NCBI GenBank assembly: GCA_943324415.2
Contig: CALPLN020000029.1
Span: 1 to 14,798, forward strand
Source of the DNA: Sediminibacterium ginsengisoli
GTDB lineage: Bacteria; Bacteroidota; Bacteroidia; Chitinophagales; Chitinophagaceae
DNA: 14,798 bases
Direction of reading: 5' to 3'
Shown here: piece after piece, positions 1-6,447 of the stretch
How positions within the stretch are numbered: position 1 is the stretch's first letter
Layout of the letters: every line of letters begins with the position of its first letter
Translations under genes and position numbers: made by a program
The notes under the pieces: generated by a model
The model's input: the letters and a program-made list of their open reading frames with translations, nothing else
What the model was told of the DNA's origin: nothing
Database searches by the model: none

Positions 1-508
1 ACAACTGTTTTTTATTGACCTTCTTTTTCTTTAACCAGTCATTACCCCACAAATGTATCATGGGTTCATAGCCAACAAAAGCCAACAACTGCACCAATTC
101 TTTTAAGGAAATTTTAGAGGGGTTATACACTATCTTTATTTCCTTTCTTTCAAAATGTGTTTGAGCGTGTATAATACCTGGATTTATTTTGTGTAAATTT
201 TCCAACAACCAAACACAACTTACACAGTGAATTTGTGGTAAATAAAATACAACATGTGCTTGATCCCCTTGCTTAAATTGAATCAATTGATCCTGTATTG
301 CCTGATTGTCTAAATAATTGAATTTGTCTGCCGTAAAAATTCCCTTTGCAGTAAGTCCTGGCATATTGGTCAAATCATAATATTGACACATGTCATTTTC
401 ATTCAATAACTGAAATACCATTTTGCAGCCATCGCAACAGAAGTATTTTGTATCAATGTGAATGGATGTATCACATTTAGTCCCGCAGTGGTAGCATTTT
501 TCTTGCAT
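1..508 (-). CDS. ccoI: CcoI/FixI-type heavy-metal (copper) translocating P1B-ATPase, N-terminal part only
   Basis: This gene is cut by the left edge, so only the first 169 residues are visible and no stop codon occurs in them. The product starts with a cysteine-rich metal-binding segment (Cys5, Cys8, Cys12, then Cys24, Cys25 and Cys28) typical of the extra N-terminal domain of CcoI/FixI ATPases. An HMA-like ferredoxin fold follows, with its metal-binding pair in IHCVSCVWLLE (Cys95, Cys98). The sequence ends in a basic stretch (KKKK) just where the first membrane helix is expected. In this family the pump moves Cu(I) across the inner membrane for assembly of cbb3-type cytochrome oxidase. The transmembrane, phosphorylation (DKTGT) and CPC motifs lie outside the window, so the subfamily call rests on the N-terminus. 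The ATG at 508-506 is the only good in-frame start. The ctp gene lies upstream in the same direction, 84 bp away. Confidence 0.85.
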   Translation of the reverse strand, partial: MQEKCYHCGTKCDTSIHIDTKYFCCDGCKMVFQLLNENDMCQYYDLTNMPGLTAKGIFTADKFNYLDNQAIQDQLIQFKQGDQAHVVFYLPQIHCVSCVWLLENLHKINPGIIHAQTHFERKEIKIVYNPSKISLKELVQLLAFVGYEPMIHLWGNDWLKKKKVNKKQL

Positions 509-567
509 ATAAAGGACAAAGATCCTGCGTACACATGATTGCATTCATGATGCCACTCATGCATAAA

Positions 568-583
568 TATGACAAAAATCATA
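568..583 (-). promoter_or_regulatory. CRP/FNR-family-like operator upstream of ccoI
   Basis: The 16-bp sequence reads TATGA-TTTTTG-TCATA on the minus strand. It is a perfect inverted repeat with 5-bp arms and a 6-bp spacer, the TGA-N6-TCA layout of CRP/FNR-family sites. It sits about 60 bp upstream of the ccoI start and just beyond the ctp stop. Oxygen-responsive CRP/FNR regulators are known to control cbb3 oxidase genes in many bacteria, which makes this a sensible position. The regulator is not in the window. An AT-rich repeat of this size can arise by chance. Confidence 0.4.
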
Positions 584-592
584 CCCCCCAAT

Positions 593-2176
593 CTATTTTA
601 ATGCAGCTAAAAAATTGGAGTCTGTTAGATTAATGGCTTCATAATATCCTTGTTTATACCATTTGCAACGGGCTAAATTAGCAATCAGTTGTTGTTGTAA
701 AAGCGGATTTTGTAACATACTAACTGGCAATCCTCCTCTTTGACTCAAACGCATATATTGATCCAATGCTTTAGTTAAATCTTGTTTAGTATAAGCAGTT
801 ACAAAAGCTTGAACCGATTTGAATTGATTAAAAGAATTTGGAGCATTAAGATAAAATTGTAAGACAAATTCACTCACCGTACCTTGTAAAAATAACTTAG
901 CATAATTAGAATCTGCATACAGTGCATTTGCTGGCACCCAAAGATTTGGTATGATTCCTCCTCCACCATATACCGTGTTGCCTTTAGGTGTCTTATAAGA
1001 TTTGCCAATCGATGCTGTATCCTGAGCACCCCCATTTGATTGCACTATTCGCTCTATAAAATCATGCTCATAAGCCATCTTCCCATTTTGATAAGGACGT
1101 TGAATATTGCGCCCCAATGGGGTAAAATATTTTGCAGTCGTCAATCTCAATGCACCTCCATTGGATAATCTAAACTGTTGTTGTACCAATCCTTTTCCAA
1201 AAGACCTTCTTCCTACCACTTTTGCTCGATCCCAATCTTGTAATGCTCCTGCCAACACCTCACTTGCAGAAGCGGAACTTTCATCCATCAAAATAGTCAG
1301 CCCACCTTCTTCGAACAATCCTTCTCTTTTGCTATAATAGTCTACTCTTGGCGCATGCAATCCTTCTGTGTATACAATTAGTTTATTACCAGGCAATACC
1401 TCATCAGCAATAGCAACTGCCTCCGACATCAATCCGCCACCATTGCCTCTTAAATCGATTACTAAAGACTTCATCCCCTTTAATAACAAAGGCTCAAGTG
1501 CTTGCATGAATGCTTCATAGGTTCTGTCAGCGAATTTGTCAATTTTAATGTACCCAATCGTATCAGATACCATATAAGCTGCATCAATCGGAGAAACAGG
1601 AACAGAGGCTCTAATTAAATTAAAAACCATTTTTTGTTGATTACGCAACACTGCTAGTTTTAAATTTTGTTCAGCAGGTCCTTTTATTTTTCGCTTGATA
1701 GCTTCCCCATCTAGTTTATTTCCAGATAATTTAACTGTATCATCTGCCGTCAATAAAATATCACCCGTCTTTAATCCAGCTTTAGCAGCGGGACCCTCAG
1801 GCATGACATACGCTACAAAAACACTATCTCTAAATTGCTGAAACTCTATGCCTATCCCTTTAAAATTGGGTTGCAATTGCTCATTTGCTTCAACTAAATC
1901 TGCCGGAGGAATATAGACCGAATGTGGATCTAATTGTGCTAAATAAAAATCAGCCAACTTGGTTTGTGTACTATCTAAATTAACGGTTTCAACATATTTT
2001 GATTTAACCAATTCAATGATCTCATCCATTGCTGTACTTTTCTTAAATACAGGCAATCCAATAGAAAAACTCCCTTTTAAAAAAATACCAATACCAATAC
2101 CCAATAAAAGCACGACTGCGTAGGTAATTGGAGTCACCCAACTTGTCTGGGTAGAACGAGGCTGATTTTGTTGCAT
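593..2176 (-). CDS. Membrane-anchored S41 family C-terminal processing peptidase
   Basis: This is a 527-aa serine protease of the CtpA/Prc (tail-specific protease) family. A single hydrophobic segment at residues 17-33, preceded by a short polar N-terminus, should anchor it in the inner membrane with the rest in the periplasm. A PDZ domain occupies roughly residues 104-190 (GIGIEF, GPAAKAGLKTGDILL) and would bind the substrate C-terminus. The S41 core follows (about 205-380), with the LVIDLRGNGGG motif at 238-248. By the family's 25-residue spacing, the catalytic Ser is Ser303 in ESSASASE and the Lys is Lys328 in FGKGLVQQ. About 150 further residues form a C-terminal extension without a motif I recognise. 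The family trims or degrades envelope proteins; the substrate here is unknown. The gene is divergent from the kinase-like gene, with 73 bp between the start codons. Confidence 0.93.
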   Translation of the reverse strand: MQQNQPRSTQTSWVTPITYAVVLLLGIGIGIFLKGSFSIGLPVFKKSTAMDEIIELVKSKYVETVNLDSTQTKLADFYLAQLDPHSVYIPPADLVEANEQLQPNFKGIGIEFQQFRDSVFVAYVMPEGPAAKAGLKTGDILLTADDTVKLSGNKLDGEAIKRKIKGPAEQNLKLAVLRNQQKMVFNLIRASVPVSPIDAAYMVSDTIGYIKIDKFADRTYEAFMQALEPLLLKGMKSLVIDLRGNGGGLMSEAVAIADEVLPGNKLIVYTEGLHAPRVDYYSKREGLFEEGGLTILMDESSASASEVLAGALQDWDRAKVVGRRSFGKGLVQQQFRLSNGGALRLTTAKYFTPLGRNIQRPYQNGKMAYEHDFIERIVQSNGGAQDTASIGKSYKTPKGNTVYGGGGIIPNLWVPANALYADSNYAKLFLQGTVSEFVLQFYLNAPNSFNQFKSVQAFVTAYTKQDLTKALDQYMRLSQRGGLPVSMLQNPLLQQQLIANLARCKWYKQGYYEAINLTDSNFLAALK

Positions 2177-2193
2177 ATTGTATGAATTCTTTG

Positions 2194-2201
2194 CAAATTT
2201 A
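2194..2201 (-). promoter_or_regulatory. Candidate Bacteroidota -7 element for the S41 protease gene
   Basis: The minus strand reads TAAATTTG, a full match to the Bacteroidota -7 consensus TAnnTTTG, 18 bp before the protease start codon. Transcription would then begin very close to the ATG (short leader). No clear TTTG -33 box lies at the usual distance upstream, so this is a one-box call. Confidence 0.4.
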
Positions 2202-2213
2202 CATCAAATCAAA

Positions 2214-2232
2214 ATGAAATAGCTAATTTCAT
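2214..2232. repeat. Inverted repeat in the divergent ctp/kinase intergenic region
   Basis: Seven-base arms ATGAAAT and ATTTCAT flank the 5-base spacer AGCTA. The repeat lies between the two divergent start codons, 18 bp before the kinase-like ATG. It also covers the place where a -33 box for the protease promoter would fall. It could be an operator acting on either gene; no regulator is suggested by the sequence. Confidence 0.35.
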
Positions 2233-2249
2233 GGCTTAGTTCAACTACC

Positions 2250-3098
2250 ATGAAAAAGACGTACTTAATTGCAGATAGCGGCGCCACAAAATGTCAATGG
2301 ACATTGGTTCAAAACGGCAAGCCTCAAACCATTAAAACAACTGGCATTAGCCCTTACTTTTTAAGTCTTGAAGCCATTGTGCAATTGGTAGAAAAGGCCT
2401 TTCAAAAAAAGACAGATTTAACCAAAGTGGATGCAGTCTATTTTTATGGAACCGGCTTAAGCAATCCTGATAATGTGGCTATTTTAAAAAAGGCATTAAA
2501 GACTGTTTTCAAAAATGCAAAATTAGATATTCAAACAGATTTAATGGCCATTGCTAGAGCAGCATGTCAGGACGAAAAAGGGGTTGTTTGTATTTTAGGC
2601 ACTGGATCCAATGCCGGATTTTACAACGGCAAAAAAATTACCAAAAATAGTCCAGGGCTTGGCTATGTATTAGGAGACGAAGGCAGTGGCGCTTATCTTG
2701 GAAAAAAAGTATTGCAGTATTTTTTATATAAAACATTTGATGAGGAGTTGATGAATATGTTTGAAAAAAAATACAATTTGGATCGAACTACCATTTTAAA
2801 TAAAGTCTATAAAGAACCTACTCCCAATAGTTATATTGCAAGCTTTACAGATTTCTTGGTCGAAAACAGAGGACATTATATGATCGAAAATATCATTGAA
2901 GATGGCCTAAACGATTTCTTCTTTACGCATTTGAATAAATTAAATGAATCCTGGTTATACCCGATCCATTTTGTAGGAAGCGTGGCCTATGGATTCAGAG
3001 ATGTATTAAAACAATTGGCAGAAGGATATGAAATTGAATTGGGTAAAATTGTTAAATCACCAATGGATGGCCTGATTCAATACCATAGCAAACACTAA
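2250..3098 (+). CDS. BadF/BadG/BcrA/BcrD-type ATPase, N-acetylglucosamine kinase-like
   Basis: This 282-aa protein has the ASKHA (actin/hexokinase-like) fold signatures of the BadF/BadG ATPase family, which in Bacteroidota is usually annotated as N-acetylglucosamine kinase. The N-terminal phosphate-binding loop is DSGATKCQW (residues 9-17). The second phosphate motif is ILGTGSNAGFYNG (about 115-127), followed by the glycine-rich GLGYVLGDEGSGAYLG (about 136-151). Length and motif order fit a cytosolic sugar kinase that would phosphorylate an amino sugar with ATP, for example during cell-wall recycling or chitin use. There is no cysteine cluster of the kind used by 2-hydroxyacyl-CoA dehydratase activators, which argues against that branch. 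The exact substrate cannot be read from sequence. The unknown 188-aa gene follows 6 bp after the stop, suggesting one transcript. Confidence 0.82.
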   Translation: MKKTYLIADSGATKCQWTLVQNGKPQTIKTTGISPYFLSLEAIVQLVEKAFQKKTDLTKVDAVYFYGTGLSNPDNVAILKKALKTVFKNAKLDIQTDLMAIARAACQDEKGVVCILGTGSNAGFYNGKKITKNSPGLGYVLGDEGSGAYLGKKVLQYFLYKTFDEELMNMFEKKYNLDRTTILNKVYKEPTPNSYIASFTDFLVENRGHYMIENIIEDGLNDFFFTHLNKLNESWLYPIHFVGSVAYGFRDVLKQLAEGYEIELGKIVKSPMDGLIQYHSKH

Positions 3099-3104
3099 GT
3101 TTAC

Positions 3105-3671
3105 ATGCACGATATAGAACCTTATTATCATTGGCGACATTTATATACCGCAGAAGCCGATCCGAAGTCCATATTTTATGGTAGGACCTATAGTGAATTT
3201 GAATTTTCACAAGCAGTGTACAACTATTTTATTCATCCTCAGTGGGACGAATTTGGCAGTAAAACCTTGTATTTAAAAATCTTATTTACAGACTATGATG
3301 CAAAATTTGCAATCATAGAATTTATTGGAGAATGGAATGACACGATCGAGAATGATATCATGGAATTAAAACGCGAAGTCCTTGACAAATTAATGGCAGA
3401 AGGTATTATTAAATTTATTTTGATTGCCGAAAATGTATTCAATTTTCATAGTGGGGATAAAGATTATTACGAGGAATTATACGAAGAATTATCCGACGAA
3501 GATGGCTGGGCCGTATTAGTCAATTTTAATCCTGCAGCCCAACATGATTTTTTATTACGCAAACTAAACCGATACATAGAGCTGATGGAAATCAGTGCCT
3601 GGAGAACGTATAAACCAGAACATTTCTTTCAATTCATTGATCAAAAATTGAGTCAACGGTTGGGTTTGTAA
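3105..3671 (+). CDS. Hypothetical acidic protein, 188 aa
   Basis: I do not recognise a characterised family here. The protein appears soluble: I see no signal peptide and no membrane helix. It is rich in acidic and aromatic residues, including an acidic run DYYEELYEELSDEDGW at about residues 125-140. Alternating hydrophobic stretches (KTLYLKILF, KFAIIEFIG, IKFILIAENVFNF) look like beta strands separated by amphipathic helices, suggesting a compact alpha/beta fold. The conspicuous ENVFNFHSGDKDYYEEL segment could be a conserved signature. The gene starts 6 bp after the kinase-like gene and is almost certainly cotranscribed with it. It converges on the TPR gene, with 54 bp between the two stops. 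No function is assigned; a link to the kinase is inferred from position only. Confidence 0.8.
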   Translation: MHDIEPYYHWRHLYTAEADPKSIFYGRTYSEFEFSQAVYNYFIHPQWDEFGSKTLYLKILFTDYDAKFAIIEFIGEWNDTIENDIMELKREVLDKLMAEGIIKFILIAENVFNFHSGDKDYYEELYEELSDEDGWAVLVNFNPAAQHDFLLRKLNRYIELMEISAWRTYKPEHFFQFIDQKLSQRLGL

Positions 3672-3725
3672 AAAGGGCTTTAATTGTAAAATATCGTTGA
3701 GAAAATTCCGCTCAATTAGACAGTA

Positions 3726-4037
3726 TTAATAAACAAGATCTTCGTAGGCTGACAATAATTCTCTATGCGCATGGTCATCCTTGGCCAATTTGGTGGCAGC
3801 CAATCCTTTTTCGTACCACTCAATGGCAGCCTCTCTTTCAGTCAAGGCCTCCAAACATTTTGCGAGATGATAATAAGACCCTACATAATCAGGTGACTCA
3901 GTTAATATATCAGTGAATAAGGTTTTAGCCTTTTGCAAGTCCCCTATTTTGACATACTCCAAAGCCAAAGCATGTCTTAAAAAGTTATCCTTAGGTTGTT
4001 GATTTAAAAATTCAATAATTCTTTCAATTCGTTGCAT
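3726..4037 (-). CDS. Small tetratricopeptide-repeat (TPR) protein
   Basis: This 103-aa protein is made almost entirely of two TPR-like helical hairpins, at roughly residues 19-50 (LRHALALEYVKIGDLQKAKT...) and 53-84 (GSYYHLAKCLEALTEREAAI...). The usual small/large residue pattern and a Pro at the end of the first repeat (ESPD) are present. It lacks a signal peptide or membrane segment, so it is probably a cytosolic interaction module; the partner is unknown. The start at 4037 gives MQRIERIIEFLNQQP, a plausible capping helix. It is divergent from etfB, with 50 bp between start codons, and convergent with the hypothetical gene. Confidence 0.8.
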   Translation of the reverse strand: MQRIERIIEFLNQQPKDNFLRHALALEYVKIGDLQKAKTLFTDILTESPDYVGSYYHLAKCLEALTEREAAIEWYEKGLAATKLAKDDHAHRELLSAYEDLVY

Positions 4038-4044
4038 CTTATCT

Positions 4045-4052
4045 TATATTTG
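4045..4052 (+). promoter_or_regulatory. Candidate promoter (-7 element) of the etfBA operon
   Basis: TATATTTG matches the Bacteroidota -7 consensus TAnnTTTG exactly and lies 35 bp upstream of the etfB ATG. A TTTC, one base from TTTG, occupies 4022-4025, leaving the usual 19-bp spacing for the -33 box. Transcription would start near 4059, giving a leader of about 30 nt. Confidence 0.5.
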
Positions 4053-4087
4053 CATTAGTTGCATAAACAACCAAAAAGTATTAGACT

Positions 4088-4831
4088 ATGAAGCTATTAG
4101 TTTGCATCAGCAAAACACCAGACACCACATCTAAAATTGCCTTCACCGAAGGTAATACAAAGTTCGATGAAAACGGCGTACAATGGATCATCAACCCCTA
4201 CGATGAGTGGTATTCACTTGTAAGAGCCATCGAAATGAAAGAGCAAGATCCTACTGCTACCATTCACCTTATTACGGTAGGTGAAGCAGATGCAGAACCA
4301 ATTATCAGAAAAGCTTTAGCACTTGGTGGCGATGAAGCCATCCGTGTTAATCTACAAAGCAATGATTCATTTGTAGTCGCAAGTCAAATTGCCGCAATTG
4401 CAAAAGAAGGTGCTTATGATTTAATCCTTACAGGAAAAGAGACCATTGATTACAATAGCGCTTGTATTGGGTCTATGTTATCTGGCTTATTAGATTTGCC
4501 TTTTGTATCTCTTGCAAATAAAATGCAATTAAACGGCAACACAGCAAGCATTCAAAGAGAGATTGAAGGTGGTGAAGAAACTTGCGAACTGACACTTCCT
4601 GCAATTGTGAGCTGTCAAAAAGGAATGGCTGAACAAAGAATTCCAAATATGCGCGGTATCATGGCTGCAAGAACAAAACCTTTGAAAGTGGTTGAGCCTA
4701 TTGCTGTTCAAGCAACTACATCTATTCAAGCTTATGATTTACCTCCAGCCAAGTCTGGTGTAAAATTAGTTGCAGCTGATAATGTTGAGGAACTAGTAAG
4801 ATTATTAAAAGAAGAAGCAAAAGCATTCTAA
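4088..4831 (+). CDS. etfB: Electron transfer flavoprotein, beta subunit
   Basis: This 247-aa protein is a full-length ETF beta (FixA) subunit. It begins with the family's MKLLVCISKTPDT strand-loop and contains INPYDEWYSLVRAIEMKE (about residues 36-53), the GGDEAIRV segment near 90, LILTGKETIDYNSACIGSMLSGLLDLPF in the middle, and the conserved PAIVSCQKGMAEQRIPNMRGIMAA region near 172-193. ETF is a soluble cytoplasmic heterodimer that collects electrons from acyl-CoA and related dehydrogenases and passes them to the quinone pool through ETF:quinone oxidoreductase. The beta subunit normally carries AMP and contacts dehydrogenases. It is followed 20 bp later by etfA. No dehydrogenase or ETF-QO gene lies in the window, so the electron donor is not indicated. 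Confidence 0.95.
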   Translation: MKLLVCISKTPDTTSKIAFTEGNTKFDENGVQWIINPYDEWYSLVRAIEMKEQDPTATIHLITVGEADAEPIIRKALALGGDEAIRVNLQSNDSFVVASQIAAIAKEGAYDLILTGKETIDYNSACIGSMLSGLLDLPFVSLANKMQLNGNTASIQREIEGGEETCELTLPAIVSCQKGMAEQRIPNMRGIMAARTKPLKVVEPIAVQATTSIQAYDLPPAKSGVKLVAADNVEELVRLLKEEAKAF

Positions 4832-4851
4832 ACAATTCAAATCGAAAAAAA

Positions 4852-5808
4852 ATGGTACTTATATATATTGATCAAGCCGACCAACAAATTAAAAAATCTT
4901 CTCTAGAAGCCATCTCATATGGTGCTGCACTTGCCAAGCAATTAGGCGTATCGGCTGAGGGGATTATGTTAGGTACAGTAACAGACGACTTAAGCAGCTT
5001 AGGAAAATATGGATTGCAAAAATTGCATCATGTTGCGGATACCAGTCTAAATCATTTTGACACCAAGGTATTCACTCATGTACTTACAGATGCTGCAAAA
5101 GCGACTGGCGCAACCGTCCTGGTTTTTGCACATAATTTAAATGGAAAAGCAATTGCACCAGCAGTAGCAGTTAAACTACAAGCTGGTATCGTTACAGGAG
5201 CAAATAGCTTACCCAATACAAGCAATGGCTTTACGGTGACTAAAACGGTATTCTCAGGTAAAGCATTTGCTCAAATCAATATAGACACGCCTATTAAAGT
5301 GATTTCTATAAACCAAAACTGTTTTGGTGTCCAAATGCATGATGGTCTCGCAACCGTAGAAGCATTGTCTATCTCCATTCCGTCATCCTCCATTAAAATC
5401 ACTTCTACCCACAAAGTAGAAGGAGATGTACCATTGACCGAAGCGAATATTGTAGTAAGCGGTGGACGTGGATTAAAGGGACCTGAAAATTGGGGTATTA
5501 TTGAAGATCTTGCTAAAGTATTGGGAGCAGCAACGGCATGTAGCCGTCCTGTATCTGATTCTGACTGGAGACCACACCACGAGCATGTAGGCCAAACGGG
5601 TGTTCAAGTAGCCCCTAATTTATATATCGCAGTCGGCATTTCTGGTGCAATCCAACATTTAGCTGGAGTGAACAGAAGTAAAACAATTGTGGTGATCAAT
5701 AAGGATCCAGAAGCGCCATTCTTTAAAGCGGCTGATTATGGTATTGTAGGGGATGCATTTGAAATTTTGCCAGTTTTAACTGCTGCAATACAAAAAACAA
5801 AGGCCTAA
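4852..5808 (+). CDS. etfA: Electron transfer flavoprotein, alpha subunit
   Basis: This 318-aa protein is a full-length ETF alpha (FixB) subunit. The C-terminal FAD-binding domain is complete: VVSGGRGLKGPENW (201-214), ACSRPVSDSDWRP (229-241), the QTG of HVGQTGVQVAPNLYIAVGISGAIQHLAG (245-272), and NKDPEAPFFKAADYGIVGD (283-301). Together these build the isoalloxazine and adenine pockets known from ETF structures. The N-terminal half is the variable Rossmann-like domain. It works with EtfB as a heterodimer. The ATG at 4852 follows an A-rich stretch and lies 20 bp after the etfB stop, so the two are one operon. The bifunctional-nuclease gene starts 47 bp downstream; an inverted repeat and a possible promoter lie in that gap. 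Confidence 0.95.
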   Translation: MVLIYIDQADQQIKKSSLEAISYGAALAKQLGVSAEGIMLGTVTDDLSSLGKYGLQKLHHVADTSLNHFDTKVFTHVLTDAAKATGATVLVFAHNLNGKAIAPAVAVKLQAGIVTGANSLPNTSNGFTVTKTVFSGKAFAQINIDTPIKVISINQNCFGVQMHDGLATVEALSISIPSSSIKITSTHKVEGDVPLTEANIVVSGGRGLKGPENWGIIEDLAKVLGAATACSRPVSDSDWRPHHEHVGQTGVQVAPNLYIAVGISGAIQHLAGVNRSKTIVVINKDPEAPFFKAADYGIVGDAFEILPVLTAAIQKTKA

Positions 5809-5824
5809 TTCAAATCAATACTTT

Positions 5825-5848
5825 TTTGCTTTAACTTTGTAAAGCAAA
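5825..5848. repeat. Nine-base-arm inverted repeat between etfA and the DUF151 gene
   Basis: Arms TTTGCTTTA (5825-5833) and TAAAGCAAA (5840-5848) are perfect complements around the 6-base centre ACTTTG. The repeat ends 7 bp before the DUF151 start codon. There is no T-run after it on the plus strand, so it does not look like an intrinsic terminator for etfA. It overlaps a full -7 match and could be an operator or a leader hairpin. Confidence 0.5.
5832..5839 (+). promoter_or_regulatory. Candidate -7 element upstream of the DUF151 gene
   Basis: TAACTTTG matches TAnnTTTG exactly and lies inside the inverted repeat at 5825-5848, 16 bp before the ATG. No convincing -33 TTTG is placed upstream. If used, the transcript would have a leader of only about 10 nt. 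The gene could also be read through from etfBA. Confidence 0.35.
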
Positions 5849-5855
5849 TCATCTT

Positions 5856-6446
5856 ATGCAAAAAATTGAACTAGAAATTGTTGCGCTATCCCATAGCATC
5901 ACCCAATCTAACTCCTATGCTGTTATTTTAGGAGAAGTCAATGGATTGAGACGATTACCGATTGTCATTGGTGGTTTCGAGGCACAAGCTATTGCAGTTG
6001 CATTAGAGAACATGCATCCTTCTAGACCATTGACGCATGATTTGATGAAAAATTTCATGACTGCATTTGATGTTCAATTACAAGAAGTCTATATCTGTGA
6101 TTTACAAGAAGGCATTTTCTATTCTAAATTAGTTTGTCATAATACAAATGACACAATAGAAATTGACAGCAGAACTAGTGACGCATTGGCTTTAGCTGTT
6201 CGTTTCGGTTGTCCTATTTATGTGTATGAGCATATACTAGACCAAGCAGGATTGGCCAATGAGAAAGCTGAAAAGATGGATGCGCCAACCTCAATTACAA
6301 AAACTTCCGAGCGAAGCGACTTAGCAAAACTTTCACTTGCCGAACTCAACGAATTATTGGGTGAAGTATTAGAACAAGAAGATTATATCCGTGCCATTGA
6401 TATCAGAGATGAAATCAATAAGCGAACTGAACCAAAGCAGCCCTAG
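5856..6446 (+). CDS. Bifunctional nuclease family (DUF151) protein with C-terminal UVR motif
   Basis: This 196-aa protein has an N-terminal bifunctional nuclease (BFN/DUF151) domain at about residues 1-130. It carries the family hallmarks LPIVIGGFEAQAIAVALE (34-51), RPLTHDLMKNFM (57-68) and IEIDSRTSDALALAVRFGCPIYV (101-123). A linker leads to an UvrB/UvrC (UVR) motif at about 158-190 (LSLAELNELLGEVLEQEDYIRAIDIRDEINKR in part), a helical hairpin used for protein contact in UvrB, UvrC and Clp-related factors. Plant homologues were reported to have DNase and RNase activity. The bacterial role is not well defined, so nuclease function is a family inference. The DUF151-UVR architecture is one I recall as common in Bacteroidota. 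It lies after etfBA and runs almost directly into ispE, with one base between stop and start. Confidence 0.88.
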   Translation: MQKIELEIVALSHSITQSNSYAVILGEVNGLRRLPIVIGGFEAQAIAVALENMHPSRPLTHDLMKNFMTAFDVQLQEVYICDLQEGIFYSKLVCHNTNDTIEIDSRTSDALALAVRFGCPIYVYEHILDQAGLANEKAEKMDAPTSITKTSERSDLAKLSLAELNELLGEVLEQEDYIRAIDIRDEINKRTEPKQP

Positions 6447-6447
6447 G

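Noticed and set aside
403..591. Minus-strand 62-residue open frame starting MGGMIFVIFMHEWHHE
   Set aside because: It overlaps the first codons of ccoI in another frame and the regulatory gap. The ccoI frame carries the expected cysteine motifs, so this is a shadow frame.
3697..3715. Possible terminator hairpin (TTGAG...CTCAA) between the convergent hypothetical and TPR genes
   Set aside because: The stem has only five pairs, the loop is nine bases, and no T-run follows, so it is too weak to call.
4032..4064. Three TTGCAT copies (4032, 4050, 4059) in the TPR/etfB divergent gap
   Set aside because: One copy includes the TPR start codon and another overlaps the -7 box. A 6-base motif three times in AT-rich DNA is not strong evidence of an operator.
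6391..6447. Upstream ATG for ispE
   Set aside because: It lies within the DUF151 coding sequence and adds a polar stretch unlike other IspE N-termini; the ATG at 6448 gives the family start.
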